Below are positions 37,539 to 46,213 of a DNA stretch of 64,000 nucleotides, one piece after another. The translations under genes were made by a program, and so were the position numbers. Below the pieces are notes generated by a model, which worked only from the letters and a program-made list of their open reading frames with translations, searched no databases and was not told where the DNA came from. This DNA is from Candidatus Kapaibacterium sp. (GTDB lineage Bacteria; Bacteroidota; Ignavibacteria; Kapaibacteriales; UBA7675): positions 1-64,000 of the forward strand of contig JANQRB010000101.1 in NCBI GenBank assembly GCA_028284775.1, read 5' to 3'. Each line of letters opens with the position of its first letter. Positions within the stretch are counted from its first letter, which is position 1.

Positions 37539-39248
37539 ATGATCACGACTCAACAGGGAGCGGCACATCAGAACGACAGCGATCAGGCATCCGCGCCTGA
37601 TTTGCCCGCGCCGCCGAAAGTCCTGACGGAAGCGAATCTGCAGGATTCGGTACGAAAATACCGTGAAATTCTCAATCACAGCGCCGCGGCCGGCTTTCAG
37701 TATGCCCGGGCGCTGGCTACGGCGGCTGAAGCGGGTACTTCGACCCTGGCAATCATCTGGACCAACTGTCTCTGTGCCGAGGCCTCGTTCTATCTCAATG
37801 AAAATGCGCAGATGCAGCATTATCTCGATCGCGTCCGAAGTTGCGAAGGGCGGGTGTCGACGCCGGCGGAACATTGTATGTACCATACCGCCATCGGCAC
37901 GGCCCTGTCGATCGCCGACTCGCTGGCGGCGTCGACGGTCCATCTGCTTAAGGCAGCAGCGATCGGCCGTGGCAAGGTGGATTGTCTCCTGTCATACGGA
38001 CAGGCTCTGTTCAGTCTGGCAGCCAATTATGAGCAATCGGGAAATTACAAGGCAGCGCTCGCTACGTTGCTGAGCGTTCAGGAACTACCCCAGTACAGGA
38101 GACAGCCCGAGAACAATGTCTGCTTTACAGATCGTCCACTCAGCAATCTGTATCAAAAACTCGGCGATAGTGAGAAGGCGCGCCATTACCTCGGGCAGTA
38201 TTTGAAGGCTTGCGAGCGCAACAACTATCACAAAGGTATCGCTGAAGGCCAGGTTGAACTAGCTAAGATACTGATCGAAGACAACCGCCTGGGCCAGGCC
38301 CGCAGCCGTCTGACCAGGGCATCCGATATCAGTATGGAGCATGCGATCCCCAGAATGTGGGGCCTTGCACAACTCACCCTTGTCCAGGTCACGATGCTGG
38401 AATCCGGGCCCGAAGCCGCCCTGCATCGGCTGGAAGATATCCGTCGGCAGACAAACTTCAACGAATTCAGTCTTCTGCGGCTCAATCTGGAGACCGTCAG
38501 CGGTCAGGTGTACGGCTCTCTCGGAGAGTCCGGCAAAGCCTGCGAGCATCTGGAGCTTGCGATGGACATAGCGGAAGAGGGCGACCACAAGTTTGATCTG
38601 TGGAAAATTCTGCTCGATCTTGCCGATGCCCGCAGTCAATTGAGCGACGTCCGTCGTGAAGCCGCCCTGCGCAAACGCGCCGCTGAGCTCCACGATGAAA
38701 TTCTGGGCGCGCGCCGCTTGCGGGAGGTAATGAAAGTCGAGCTGCGCGAGCTGCACCTGCATTCCGAACGCGAGCTGGCGAAGCTCAGCCGCCAACAGGA
38801 AGAACACCGGCACTACGCGCAAGGAATCGAAGAAGAGCTTAAGAAGCTGGCGCTTCAGATCACCCAACGCGACGAGGCCCTGCGCAAGCTGCGCAGCCTG
38901 ATCGAGCAACGCGGGACGGCCCGACAAGGCATTCGGAAACAGCTGCGGGCAGAACTCCTGGCGACGATTGATTCTTCGCTCGGCAGCGAAGAGTCCGACC
39001 CACTCCTGGCCACCGATTTACAACGCAATTACGGCGCGCTGGTCGCCCGCCTGAAAGAACACGGGCCACGCCTCAGTGCCGCGGAAATCCGTATCTGCCT
39101 GCTGCTGCGACTTGACCTCAGCACCAAGGAAATCGCCGCCCTGCTCTTCAAATCCGTCGAAACGATACGCACTCATCGCCGTCGCATTCGCGGCAAGTTG
39201 AATATGCCGACCGAAGTGAACCTGGTAGGATTTCTGATGACGCTCTGA
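37539..39248 (+). CDS. TPR-coiled coil-LuxR HTH regulator (R4)
   Basis: 569 residues; AAGGAG is upstream of the ATG. Architecture and sequence follow R2 and R3: N-terminal block PPKVLTEANLQDSVRKYREI and TNCLCAEASFYLNE, a TPR-like middle (ALFSLAANYEQSGNYKAAL, LYQKLGDSEKARHYLGQYL), linker LGARRLREVMKVELRE, coil end QRDEALRKLRSL. The HTH begins at about 512 (AAEIRICLLLRL, TKEIAALLFKS, ETIRTHRRRIRGKL). Its HTH start (LSAAEIRIC) resembles R1, while the rest matches R3, so the gene may be a mosaic. It is followed after 316 bp by P2, with the P-type upstream module in between, so P2 is a candidate target by position. Confidence 0.9.
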   Translation: MITTQQGAAHQNDSDQASAPDLPAPPKVLTEANLQDSVRKYREILNHSAAAGFQYARALATAAEAGTSTLAIIWTNCLCAEASFYLNENAQMQHYLDRVRSCEGRVSTPAEHCMYHTAIGTALSIADSLAASTVHLLKAAAIGRGKVDCLLSYGQALFSLAANYEQSGNYKAALATLLSVQELPQYRRQPENNVCFTDRPLSNLYQKLGDSEKARHYLGQYLKACERNNYHKGIAEGQVELAKILIEDNRLGQARSRLTRASDISMEHAIPRMWGLAQLTLVQVTMLESGPEAALHRLEDIRRQTNFNEFSLLRLNLETVSGQVYGSLGESGKACEHLELAMDIAEEGDHKFDLWKILLDLADARSQLSDVRREAALRKRAAELHDEILGARRLREVMKVELRELHLHSERELAKLSRQQEEHRHYAQGIEEELKKLALQITQRDEALRKLRSLIEQRGTARQGIRKQLRAELLATIDSSLGSEESDPLLATDLQRNYGALVARLKEHGPRLSAAEIRICLLLRLDLSTKEIAALLFKSVETIRTHRRRIRGKLNMPTEVNLVGFLMTL

Positions 39249-39345
39249 CAATCGGCCGGGCAGCTACACCAGCCTCATTCGCACAGTATACAAGGCCGAA
39301 GGGGCAAACAGACGCGCGGACATGCCGCCGAATCATATACCCCAA

Positions 39346-39445
39346 ATATACTCCATTGCGGCGCTGGCATTGCCACGGCCTTTGCCTTATACTGGCCTCG
39401 ATTGTTTCAGGCGCCAAAAAATGATCACAAACTCTGGTTCCGGTC
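39346..39445 (+). promoter_or_regulatory. Conserved upstream module of P2
   Basis: The region aligns with the upstream regions of P3 (41529-41684) and P4 (44151-44305). Shared parts: a TACTCCATT near 39349, GCTGGCATTGCC, a CGATTGTTTCAGGCGCC at 39399-39415, and AATGATCACA near 39420. A -7-like TATACTGG lies at 39388-39395, 170 bp before the ATG. P2's copy is the most diverged of the three and lacks the second palindrome. Confidence 0.5.
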
Positions 39446-39564
39446 GGCACGCTCATTCTGATGCAGCGGTGATTTGGATCGCATTGCCCAAGCTTCCAGA
39501 CGGAACCTGAATGGAAAAACCACAATCCGTTATTTGTTTTTTTGATTGTTAGGAGAACATAATC

Positions 39565-41304
39565 ATGCGTATTAATTGCATTCGACAATGGTATTTACTG
39601 ACATTGGCAGCGCTGCTGCTGCCGCTTGTCCATACGGCGCTGTACCCGGCGTCAACATGGGTCATCGAAGAACGCCTGTCCACCGGCGCTGCCGGGGATG
39701 TCGAAGAGGGCTACGAAGTCGTCGCTACGGCCGATGGCGGAGCGCTCGTTATCGGCGAAGTACAGCATTCGACCGGGACGCTCAGCCTGAGCCCCGCGGT
39801 AACACGCCTCGACCCGCACGGCGGCATCGTCTGGACACGCACCTACGACATCACGAGCAATCTGAATTACTCCGTCAAAGAGTTATCGAACGGCGATATT
39901 GCCTGGACCTGCGCCGGACCGGGCAGCAACGGGTATACGATCATTGTCTGCCGCACGAATGCGCTCGGCGCGGTACTCTGGACAACCCGCATTTTTTGCC
40001 TGCCGCCGCCGCCGCCGGCACATCAGCATGTCAACTTTCACCCGCGCGAAATAATCGAGACCCTTAACGGAGATCTTGTCGTCGTCGGTTACAGAGAGTT
40101 TCCGGCCCTGGCGGACGGAGTCGACATTTATCTTGCGCGTTTGTCGGGTATCGGCACCCTGCGCTGGGCCAATACCTACGATAATCCGGCCATAACCTCG
40201 TTGGAGTCCGGCAACGGCGTCGTTGAAGGCCCCAACGGCAACCTCTATGTCTGCGGTTTGCACATCGACCCGGCAATCGGCAGCCAACACGCCTTGATAA
40301 TGCGTACCAACGGTATGGGCGTGTGGCAGTGGACCGGTCATTTCGGCGATGGCGTCGGCTGTGAATTCAAATCTCTGATCTATGGCGACAACGGATTGCT
40401 CTATGCCGCCGGTCTATGTGAACATGCGGTCTGCATCGACAGCGACATCTATGTTGCCAGTGTCGTTCCCAACACCGGCGCGCTCTTTCTATCTTATCGC
40501 TATGACGTTCTGGACAACGACGCGGCCTTCGACATCAATTTCAGCCTTACGAAGTACAATGTCGTTGTGACGGGTTTGATAACCGACCCGCCGAACGGCT
40601 TTGCACAGCGGAACTCCTTTGCCATGGAGCTGCCGCAGAACCTGGCCGCGCCGCTCAGTTTCGCTCAGTACGGAACGGCCTATGAAGATAATCTGCGTTC
40701 TATCGTACAGACGCCGGGCAACCGCGCCCTGCCCTGGGATACCGAGCCCGGCTACTGGATGACCGGTAAAATCGTCACGACGGCGGCGCCCGGCACCGGG
40801 GCCGATATGTACGTGCTGCGCGCCGCGCCGCCTCTCAATACCGATTGTGAGTTTGCGCCGCCGGTAGAACACCTGCAGATGTTAGACGAAGCCCTCGTGC
40901 CCTACGCTGCCGTCGCCTGTGAAGACAGTGATCCCGTAGACGTCGAAGACCTGGATGAACTGATGGTCACAAACAAGTGTCCGGGACATTACACCTTTCC
41001 CAAGCGCGGCGCTCAGGATCACGGGACTAACGAGCAAAGCGGGCTCGCGACGGCGGCTGTCAGCGTTGCCCCCAATCCAATCATTGCGGGCCAGGATCTT
41101 GTGATTGACTTCTCCTCCCTGGGCGAAGAGGTCCGGAGCGTGGAAATACGCGACCTTCAAGGTCGCCTGCTCTACCGACGCAGCCTCGACGCCGCAACAG
41201 CCGTACTACGCATTGCAAGCGACGGCTGGGCCGCCGGCGCCTATACCCTGCGGGTGCTGACTTATCGCGGCATCCACTCGCAGCAGATCATGGTCGCTGA
41301 ATAA
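39565..41304 (+). CDS. Secreted propeller-like protein with three-Cys module and T9SS domain (P2)
   Basis: 579 residues; AGGAGA lies before the ATG. Signal peptide LLTLAALLLPLVHTALYPAS. The first mature residues (TWVIEERLSTGAAGDVEEGY) match P3 and P1. Repeats alternate TADGGALVIG, LDPHGGIVWTRTY, RTNALGAVLWTT and RLSGIGTLRWANTY. A proline run (CLPPPPPAHQ, about residue 150) occurs where P3 has CPPPAPPEPQ. The Cys module has Cys428, Cys452 and Cys472 (NKCPGHYTFPKRG). The T9SS domain (about 497-579: VAPNPIIAGQDLVI, EIRDLQGRLLYRR, WAAGAYTLRVL) is nearest to that of P4 even in DNA sequence, while the body is nearest to P3, which suggests exchange between copies. A strong terminator follows. Confidence 0.9.
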   Translation: MRINCIRQWYLLTLAALLLPLVHTALYPASTWVIEERLSTGAAGDVEEGYEVVATADGGALVIGEVQHSTGTLSLSPAVTRLDPHGGIVWTRTYDITSNLNYSVKELSNGDIAWTCAGPGSNGYTIIVCRTNALGAVLWTTRIFCLPPPPPAHQHVNFHPREIIETLNGDLVVVGYREFPALADGVDIYLARLSGIGTLRWANTYDNPAITSLESGNGVVEGPNGNLYVCGLHIDPAIGSQHALIMRTNGMGVWQWTGHFGDGVGCEFKSLIYGDNGLLYAAGLCEHAVCIDSDIYVASVVPNTGALFLSYRYDVLDNDAAFDINFSLTKYNVVVTGLITDPPNGFAQRNSFAMELPQNLAAPLSFAQYGTAYEDNLRSIVQTPGNRALPWDTEPGYWMTGKIVTTAAPGTGADMYVLRAAPPLNTDCEFAPPVEHLQMLDEALVPYAAVACEDSDPVDVEDLDELMVTNKCPGHYTFPKRGAQDHGTNEQSGLATAAVSVAPNPIIAGQDLVIDFSSLGEEVRSVEIRDLQGRLLYRRSLDAATAVLRIASDGWAAGAYTLRVLTYRGIHSQQIMVAE

Positions 41305-41345
41305 GTCCGCAGCCTGAATGCCTGGCGGCATTTTGAACTACCCCT

Positions 41346-41384
41346 GGCCGGGAGCAGTCTGCAGGCTGTTCCCGGCCCCTGTTT
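41346..41384 (+). terminator. Intrinsic terminator after P2
   Basis: GGCCGGGA (41346-41353) pairs perfectly with TCCCGGCC (41370-41377), extended by CAG/CTG inside, and is followed by CCTGTTTT. It lies 40 bp after the P2 stop. Confidence 0.8.
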
Positions 41385-41528
41385 TGCGCCGGCGACATTG
41401 CCGCCTTCCATCGTTCTGGAGTCACTTTCCGCGCTCGTAGCCCTGCCGGAGACGATCGCAGCGTTCCGCGCAATCCATAGGCGACAAGGGCCGCACGAAA
41501 CAAGAGCTTAACCGGATGCCGACGACTA

Positions 41529-41684
41529 CCGTACTCCATAATTACTCCATCGCAATGCTGGCATCGCCGCAAGATTTGCCGTATTATTATCCCGATTGTT
41601 ACAGGCGCCGGCTAATGATCACAAACCCCGGTTTCGCGCTGCACTGCTTACTCCGACACTATGGTGATAATGATCACATCACTT
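41529..41684 (+). promoter_or_regulatory. Conserved upstream module of P3 with CRP/FNR-like palindrome
   Basis: Nearly identical in parts to the P4 upstream region: CCGTACTCCATAATTACTCC (41529-41548), CGATTGTTACAGGCGCC (41594-41610), and GTGATAATGATCACATC (41664-41680). The last contains the dyad GTGA-N6-TCAC, the spacing of CRP/FNR-family sites. AATGATCACA also occurs at 41613-41622. A -7-like TATTATTA lies at 41582-41589, 162 bp before the ATG. Confidence 0.55.
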
Positions 41685-41750
41685 TAATGCGCAGCGGGAA
41701 TCAACAAGGGGAACCACATAGAAACTATTAATATCAAGGAGAACAATCTC

Positions 41751-43502
41751 ATGCGTAGTAACTGCATGTATCGATTGTATTTATTGGCTCTGACTGCACT
41801 CTTACTGCCACTCGTCTGCGCTCAGCTCTTCGCGCAGACGACCTGGGTTATCGAAGAACGCCTGGCGACGGCAACGCTTGGCGATGTGGAAGAAGGTTAT
41901 GAAATCACGAACACAATGGACGGCGGCGCGCTGGTAATCGGCCCGATCTACCATTCGAATTGTTGTATGGGCGTCAACCCTTCGGTGACGCGTCTCAATC
42001 CGGTCGGCGGGGTCGTCTGGACCCGCACCTATGACTTTCAGAGTTGGGACAGCTATTCCATCAAAGAACTGGATAATGGCGACATAATCTGGACCTGCGC
42101 CGGACCCGGGCAGTATGGCAATGCGATCATTGTCTGCCGAACCAATTCGTCCGGCGTCTTCTCCTGGGCAACCCGCCTGGACTGCCCTCCGCCTGCGCCG
42201 CCTGAGCCGCAGTCGGTCAACCTCCAGCCGACAGAGGTAATCGAAGCAACCAATGGCAATATCGTCGTTGTCGGCTACCGCGAGACGCCCGAATTGCAGG
42301 ACGGTCTGGACATTTATCTGGCTCGCCTGAACAAATCCGGTGCGCTCATGTGGGCTAACATTTACGACAACCCGGCCCTCATTTCGGCCGAAGGCGGCTC
42401 CGGCGTCGTTGAAGTGACGACGGGTACTCTTGCGGGCCATCTCTGTGTCAGCGGTTTTCATCAGGATGTGGGAAGCGGCGCTCAGCATGCTCTCATCCTG
42501 AACACAAGCAGCTCGGGTACCTTGCAATGGACCGGACACTACGGTAACGGAGTCGGCTGCGATTTCCGCTCGATACTCTACAATACCAACGGCGATCTCT
42601 ATGCCGCGGGCCATTGGGACCAGGCCGGCTTTGATACCGACATCTATGTGGCTGCGGTTAATCGCGTTACCGGCGGACTCATCGCGTCGAACCGCTACGA
42701 CGTGCTGGATAAAGACGGCGCCTACGACATCAATTTCAGCCTCACGGCAAACAACGTGGTCGTAGCGGGTTTAGTAACTAACCCCTTCAACAACCCTCCA
42801 CAGCGAAATTCTTTCGCAATGGAGTTATTTCCCGCCCTGGGATTCCCGGCCGGAAACGCACAGTACGGCACCGTCTATGAAGATTTTCTTCGCAGCATTG
42901 CCCCCACCGTTCCGACCGAGCCCACGCCGCCCCTGGGCAGCAAGCCCGGATACTGGATGACCGGCAAGATTGTATCCACGGCGGCAATCGGCACCGGAGC
43001 GGACTCCTACGTCCTGCGTTCCGCGCCGTCGCTCGCCACCGGCTGTGAAACAATGCCGGTGGTAACAACCTTAGCAGCTCCCGGCGCAACCCTGGTAAAC
43101 TACACCGAAACCGCCTGCCTCAGCAGCGCAATCGAAAGTTTCGTCGACGTTTCGGAATTGGCGGCTATCAACAAATGCCCGGGGCAGTACATCTTACCGA
43201 AACGCGGCGCCGACGATGCGGCAATCGGGGATATTGCGACGGCCGATCACATCCAGGCCTTTCCTAATCCCGTATCGGCGAACGGTGAACTGCAACTCGA
43301 TCTTTCGGGTACACGGCAGGACTGGTCGCTACTTGAAATTCGCGACATTCAGGGACGAATCTTCTTCCGCCGCATGTTCGAGGGCGAGAGAGTTAATGCC
43401 GACTTATCCATATCCACCCAGGGCTGGACAGCCGGTCTGTATCTTGTTAAACTAACAAGTGCAGAGGGCACACAGACCCTCAAAGTAGTAGTCATGAACT
43501 GA
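41751..43502 (+). CDS. Secreted propeller-like protein with three-Cys module and T9SS domain (P3)
   Basis: 583 residues; AAGGAGA precedes the ATG. Signal peptide LYLLALTALLLPLVCAQLFAQ. The mature N-terminus TTWVIEERLATATLGDVEEG and the propeller-like repeats (TMDGGALVIG, LNPVGGVVWTRTYD, RLNKSGALMWANIYD) align with P2 throughout. The Cys module has Cys432, Cys456 and Cys476 (NKCPGQYILPKRG). The T9SS domain differs from those of P2 and P4 (AFPNPVSANGELQLDLS, EIRDIQGRIFFRR, AGLYLVKLT), so the body and tail have different histories. The upstream module shared with P4 suggests co-regulation. A long perfect hairpin terminator follows. Confidence 0.9.
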   Translation: MRSNCMYRLYLLALTALLLPLVCAQLFAQTTWVIEERLATATLGDVEEGYEITNTMDGGALVIGPIYHSNCCMGVNPSVTRLNPVGGVVWTRTYDFQSWDSYSIKELDNGDIIWTCAGPGQYGNAIIVCRTNSSGVFSWATRLDCPPPAPPEPQSVNLQPTEVIEATNGNIVVVGYRETPELQDGLDIYLARLNKSGALMWANIYDNPALISAEGGSGVVEVTTGTLAGHLCVSGFHQDVGSGAQHALILNTSSSGTLQWTGHYGNGVGCDFRSILYNTNGDLYAAGHWDQAGFDTDIYVAAVNRVTGGLIASNRYDVLDKDGAYDINFSLTANNVVVAGLVTNPFNNPPQRNSFAMELFPALGFPAGNAQYGTVYEDFLRSIAPTVPTEPTPPLGSKPGYWMTGKIVSTAAIGTGADSYVLRSAPSLATGCETMPVVTTLAAPGATLVNYTETACLSSAIESFVDVSELAAINKCPGQYILPKRGADDAAIGDIATADHIQAFPNPVSANGELQLDLSGTRQDWSLLEIRDIQGRIFFRRMFEGERVNADLSISTQGWTAGLYLVKLTSAEGTQTLKVVVMN

Positions 43503-43779
43503 CAATCAATTCCCTGGATGATACCATAGGGAACAAAGGCGGTATCGCCCGGGGTCCGGCAGCAAAAAGCGGAGAGTGGTCGTAGGGGCCACTCTCCGCT
43601 TTGATTGATTGAGCTGCCTCGCTCTTCGTCCACCGGAAGTGCATTGTTAAACGATCAGCCAACTGCTTAACGACTATCATATCCCACCCAATAGTGGCCC
43701 ACTCGTAGAGTTTCAACAGCCGGACTTCAACGAGCGCCCCAAATGCCAGCCACAAAAGTTCATCCTGTGTCCGATCCAT
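43492..43779 (-). CDS. Doubtful small hypothetical protein
   Basis: A 95-codon minus-strand frame. The first 60 residues look protein-like (DELLWLAFGALVEVRLLKLY, then VVKQLADRLTMHF), but the frame then runs through a hairpin terminator and over the P3 stop codon, where composition is non-coding. It may be a shortened or decayed small gene; the ATG at 43779 lies in an AT-rich stretch. Family not recognised. Confidence 0.2.
   Translation of the reverse strand: MDRTQDELLWLAFGALVEVRLLKLYEWATIGWDMIVVKQLADRLTMHFRWTKSEAAQSIKAESGPYDHSPLFAAGPRAIPPLFPMVSSRELIVSS
43566..43606. terminator. Bidirectional intrinsic terminator after P3
   Basis: AAAGCGGAGAGTGG (43566-43579) pairs perfectly with CCACTCTCCGCTTT (43589-43602), a 14-bp stem with a 9-base loop. 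A TTTGATT follows on the plus strand and a T-run also follows on the minus strand, so it can stop transcription from both sides. Confidence 0.85.
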
Positions 43780-43885
43780 AATGTTAACTTATACAATTAG
43801 CCCTCAAAAGGACCTAACGATGACCGTATTGCATGTGCGCCCAACCATCCAGTGTTTTTCCTAACTAAGTTTTTTAGAGCCCCCT

Positions 43886-44070
43886 CATTTCGAAAGAGGA
43901 ACCAGGGGAGTTAACGACTCTTAATCTCTCACAACCACTCCCAACTTCACCTTAGCTTAAGAGGAGGAAAATTTACAAAATTTCATTTGAAAGAGGAGCC
44001 AGTGAAGCCAGGAAGCCCTTAGGCACTTACAACCCCTCGCAAGCTCCGCTTAACTTAAGGGGAGGAGCAG
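43886..44070. repeat. Degenerate direct repeat, about 98-bp unit, two copies
   Basis: Copy 1 (from 43886) and copy 2 (from 43984) share CATTT(C)GAAAGAGGA, a later CTTACAAC or CTCACAACC segment, and CTTAGCTTAAGAGGAGG against CTTAACTTAAGGGGAGG. The DNA is AT- and purine-rich, unlike the flanking genes. It lies in the 877-bp gap between P3 and P4 and has no coding character. Confidence 0.5.
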
Positions 44071-44150
44071 CCATAAAAATTATAGTTGAAAAATCACTTG
44101 CGACTATCAGCTTCAGGCCACAAGCTACAGACAAGCCAGACAACCAGACA

Positions 44151-44305
44151 CCGTACTCCATAATTACTCCATTACAATGCTGGCTTCATGCTGTGTTTAG
44201 TCGTATTATTGTTGTGATTGTTTAAGGCGCCCGACAACGATTTCAATTCCGGTTCCGTGCTGCGAAATCCATTCCGGCACATGGGTGATAATGATCACAT
44301 CACTC
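44151..44305 (+). promoter_or_regulatory. Conserved upstream module of P4 with CRP/FNR-like palindrome
   Basis: CCGTACTCCATAATTACTCC (44151-44170) is identical to the block before P3; TGATTGTTTAAGGCGCC follows at 44215-44231, and GTGATAATGATCACATC at 44285-44301 repeats the P3 palindrome exactly. A -7-like TATTATTG (44204-44211) lies 169 bp before the ATG. The sequence between the blocks is less conserved, which fits selection on the blocks or a recent duplication. Confidence 0.55.
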
Positions 44306-44379
44306 CTTTTGCAGCGCGAATCTTTACGAAGAGACCACAGATTTTCGACTATACATTATTCTCATGGAGAACCTTACTC

Positions 44380-46128
44380 ATGTCTAGTTATATATTCAAG
44401 CTTTATCGTTTGCCCTTCATAGTGCTTATAACGGCAGTGTGTACAACTTCAACGGTACTTGCACAGACCCACTTAACGTTTGAGTCTCGTTTATTAACGA
44501 CGATTCCGGTCGAGGAACCCGAGGATGGTTATCAGATTGTGACAACGAGCGACGAGGGCGCCCTCATTATTGGCTTTGTACACAAAACGACCGGCAACAA
44601 TCCCGGCACCTATCCGACCGTATCGCGGGTGGACGTCTACGGTTCATTGCTGTGGACCAAAACCTATCTGATCGATGCCGATGACGTCAGCGGCTGTTCG
44701 ATTGTCGAGCTTTCCGATGGTATCGCCTGGACCTGTACGCTGCGCAACGGCCAGTTCGGATCGGAAGCGCTGACCTGCAAAACCGACCCAAACGGCAATG
44801 TGCTCTGGACAAGAACACTCTATTGTGCTCTCTCGCCGAATACCCACACTTATTCGGCGAAGATTATCGAAACGAACAACGGCGACCTGGTAATTGTCGG
44901 CTGGCGCTTCGACGAACGACAACCGCAGCCGGCCGATCCGATGGATGCGTTTATGGCGCGTATGAATGCAGCGACCAGCCTCGTGACCTTCAGCAAAACT
45001 TATGACGACAGCTTCTTCTCGCAAACCGAAGTTGCCGAACGAGCGCTCTGCGTTCAGGAAGATCCGACTGACGGAACCCTCGTTTTTGGCGGCTTTGCCC
45101 ACATCATGAGCACCGGCATCCAACATGCCTTACTGGTCAAAACAAATAGTATCGGCCAGCCATTGTGGTCAGAGCACTATGGCAGCGGAGGAAGCGACGT
45201 GTTTAATGCACTGGTCATAGACGTTCCTAACGGTTATGTGTATGCCGCCGGCGCCAGACGTCCGGTAAGCAACAACCGCGATATCTATGTTGCTCAGGCT
45301 TCGCTGGCTACCGGAGGACAGGTGGCGGCCAATTTCTATGACCTTTGGGGCAATGAGGACGAGGCCCTGGACATCTATCAGGAGGATCAAAGCGGCAACG
45401 GCAATCTGGTCGTGGTCGGCATAACGACCCAGTCCCCCATTCTGGCGGGACGTGATCCTTTTGTGATGGAGATCGGTCCGAACCTCGGTGCGCCGAACTG
45501 GTTCCGCAGCTATCCACGCGTCAACGCGAATTTCTTCCGCAGTATCGATCATACGGTCGGCAATTTCTATGCCAATGCCGGATACTGGATTACCGGTACC
45601 TATACGACCGGTGGCCTGGGTGCCGGCCAGCGCGATATGTACCTGGTCCGGGTTTCGCCGACCGGTCTCGACGGATGTTATCAGGACCAAACGCCCATTG
45701 TCACGCCAGACTTTGTGGCCGATTTTACTACCTACGAAACAGGTGTCTGCGAGTGGACACGCACACCCAGCTTTGACGACGAGTCGCTGTTGACATCGGT
45801 AAATCTTTGCCCGGAGCTCTACACACTCAATAAGCAGAGTGAATTGTCGACAAAGGACGCTGAAAGCGATCTGGCCGCCGCAGTCTATGTTGCCCCCAAC
45901 CCCCTTACTGCCGGCCAGGACCTGCTGCTCGACATCCCCTCACTGGGAGCTGCGGCCCGGCAAGTAGAAGTTCTCGATATTCACGGGCGTGTGCTTTACC
46001 GGCATACGCTGACTACGGAAAGCGGCAGTCTGCATATCGCAAGCGACGGCTGGGCCGCCGGTGCTTATACCCTACGGGTGCTTTCGGAGCATGGCATCCG
46101 AACACAACAGATCATGGTCCGCAAGTAA
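44380..46128 (+). CDS. Secreted propeller-like protein with three-Cys module and T9SS domain (P4)
   Basis: 582 residues from the ATG at 44380. An in-frame start at 44218 exists but would translate the conserved upstream module; GGAGAACC before 44380 matches the AGGAGAAC before P2 and P3. Signal peptide LYRLPFIVLITAVCTTSTVLAQ. The repeats read TSDEGALIIG, VDVYGSLLWTKTY, TDPNGNVLWTRT. It is more diverged from P2 and P3 in the body, but the Cys module (Cys433, Cys457, Cys477) keeps the same spacing. The T9SS domain (VAPNPLTAGQDLLL, EVLDIHGRVLYRH, WAAGAYTLRVL) is close to that of P2. A strong terminator follows at 46165. Confidence 0.9.
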   Translation: MSSYIFKLYRLPFIVLITAVCTTSTVLAQTHLTFESRLLTTIPVEEPEDGYQIVTTSDEGALIIGFVHKTTGNNPGTYPTVSRVDVYGSLLWTKTYLIDADDVSGCSIVELSDGIAWTCTLRNGQFGSEALTCKTDPNGNVLWTRTLYCALSPNTHTYSAKIIETNNGDLVIVGWRFDERQPQPADPMDAFMARMNAATSLVTFSKTYDDSFFSQTEVAERALCVQEDPTDGTLVFGGFAHIMSTGIQHALLVKTNSIGQPLWSEHYGSGGSDVFNALVIDVPNGYVYAAGARRPVSNNRDIYVAQASLATGGQVAANFYDLWGNEDEALDIYQEDQSGNGNLVVVGITTQSPILAGRDPFVMEIGPNLGAPNWFRSYPRVNANFFRSIDHTVGNFYANAGYWITGTYTTGGLGAGQRDMYLVRVSPTGLDGCYQDQTPIVTPDFVADFTTYETGVCEWTRTPSFDDESLLTSVNLCPELYTLNKQSELSTKDAESDLAAAVYVAPNPLTAGQDLLLDIPSLGAAARQVEVLDIHGRVLYRHTLTTESGSLHIASDGWAAGAYTLRVLSEHGIRTQQIMVRK

Positions 46129-46164
46129 GCCCGACAGCCTCTTTGCGCTTTTGGACTGACCCGG

Positions 46165-46201
46165 ACGGGGGGCGGCAGCAATGCCGCTCCCCGTTCTTGT
46201 T
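46165..46201 (+). terminator. Intrinsic terminator after P4
   Basis: ACGGGGGGCGGCA (46165-46177) pairs with TGCCGCTCCCCGT (46182-46194) with one G-T pair and a 4-base loop, then TCTTGTT. It separates P4 from the R5-R7 operon. Confidence 0.85.
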
Positions 46202-46213
46202 AGCTATGACAAT

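Noticed and set aside
44218..44379. N-terminal extension of P4
   Set aside because: The in-frame extension translates DNA that is the conserved non-coding upstream module of P2 and P3; the signal peptide and GGAGAACC site place the start at 44380.
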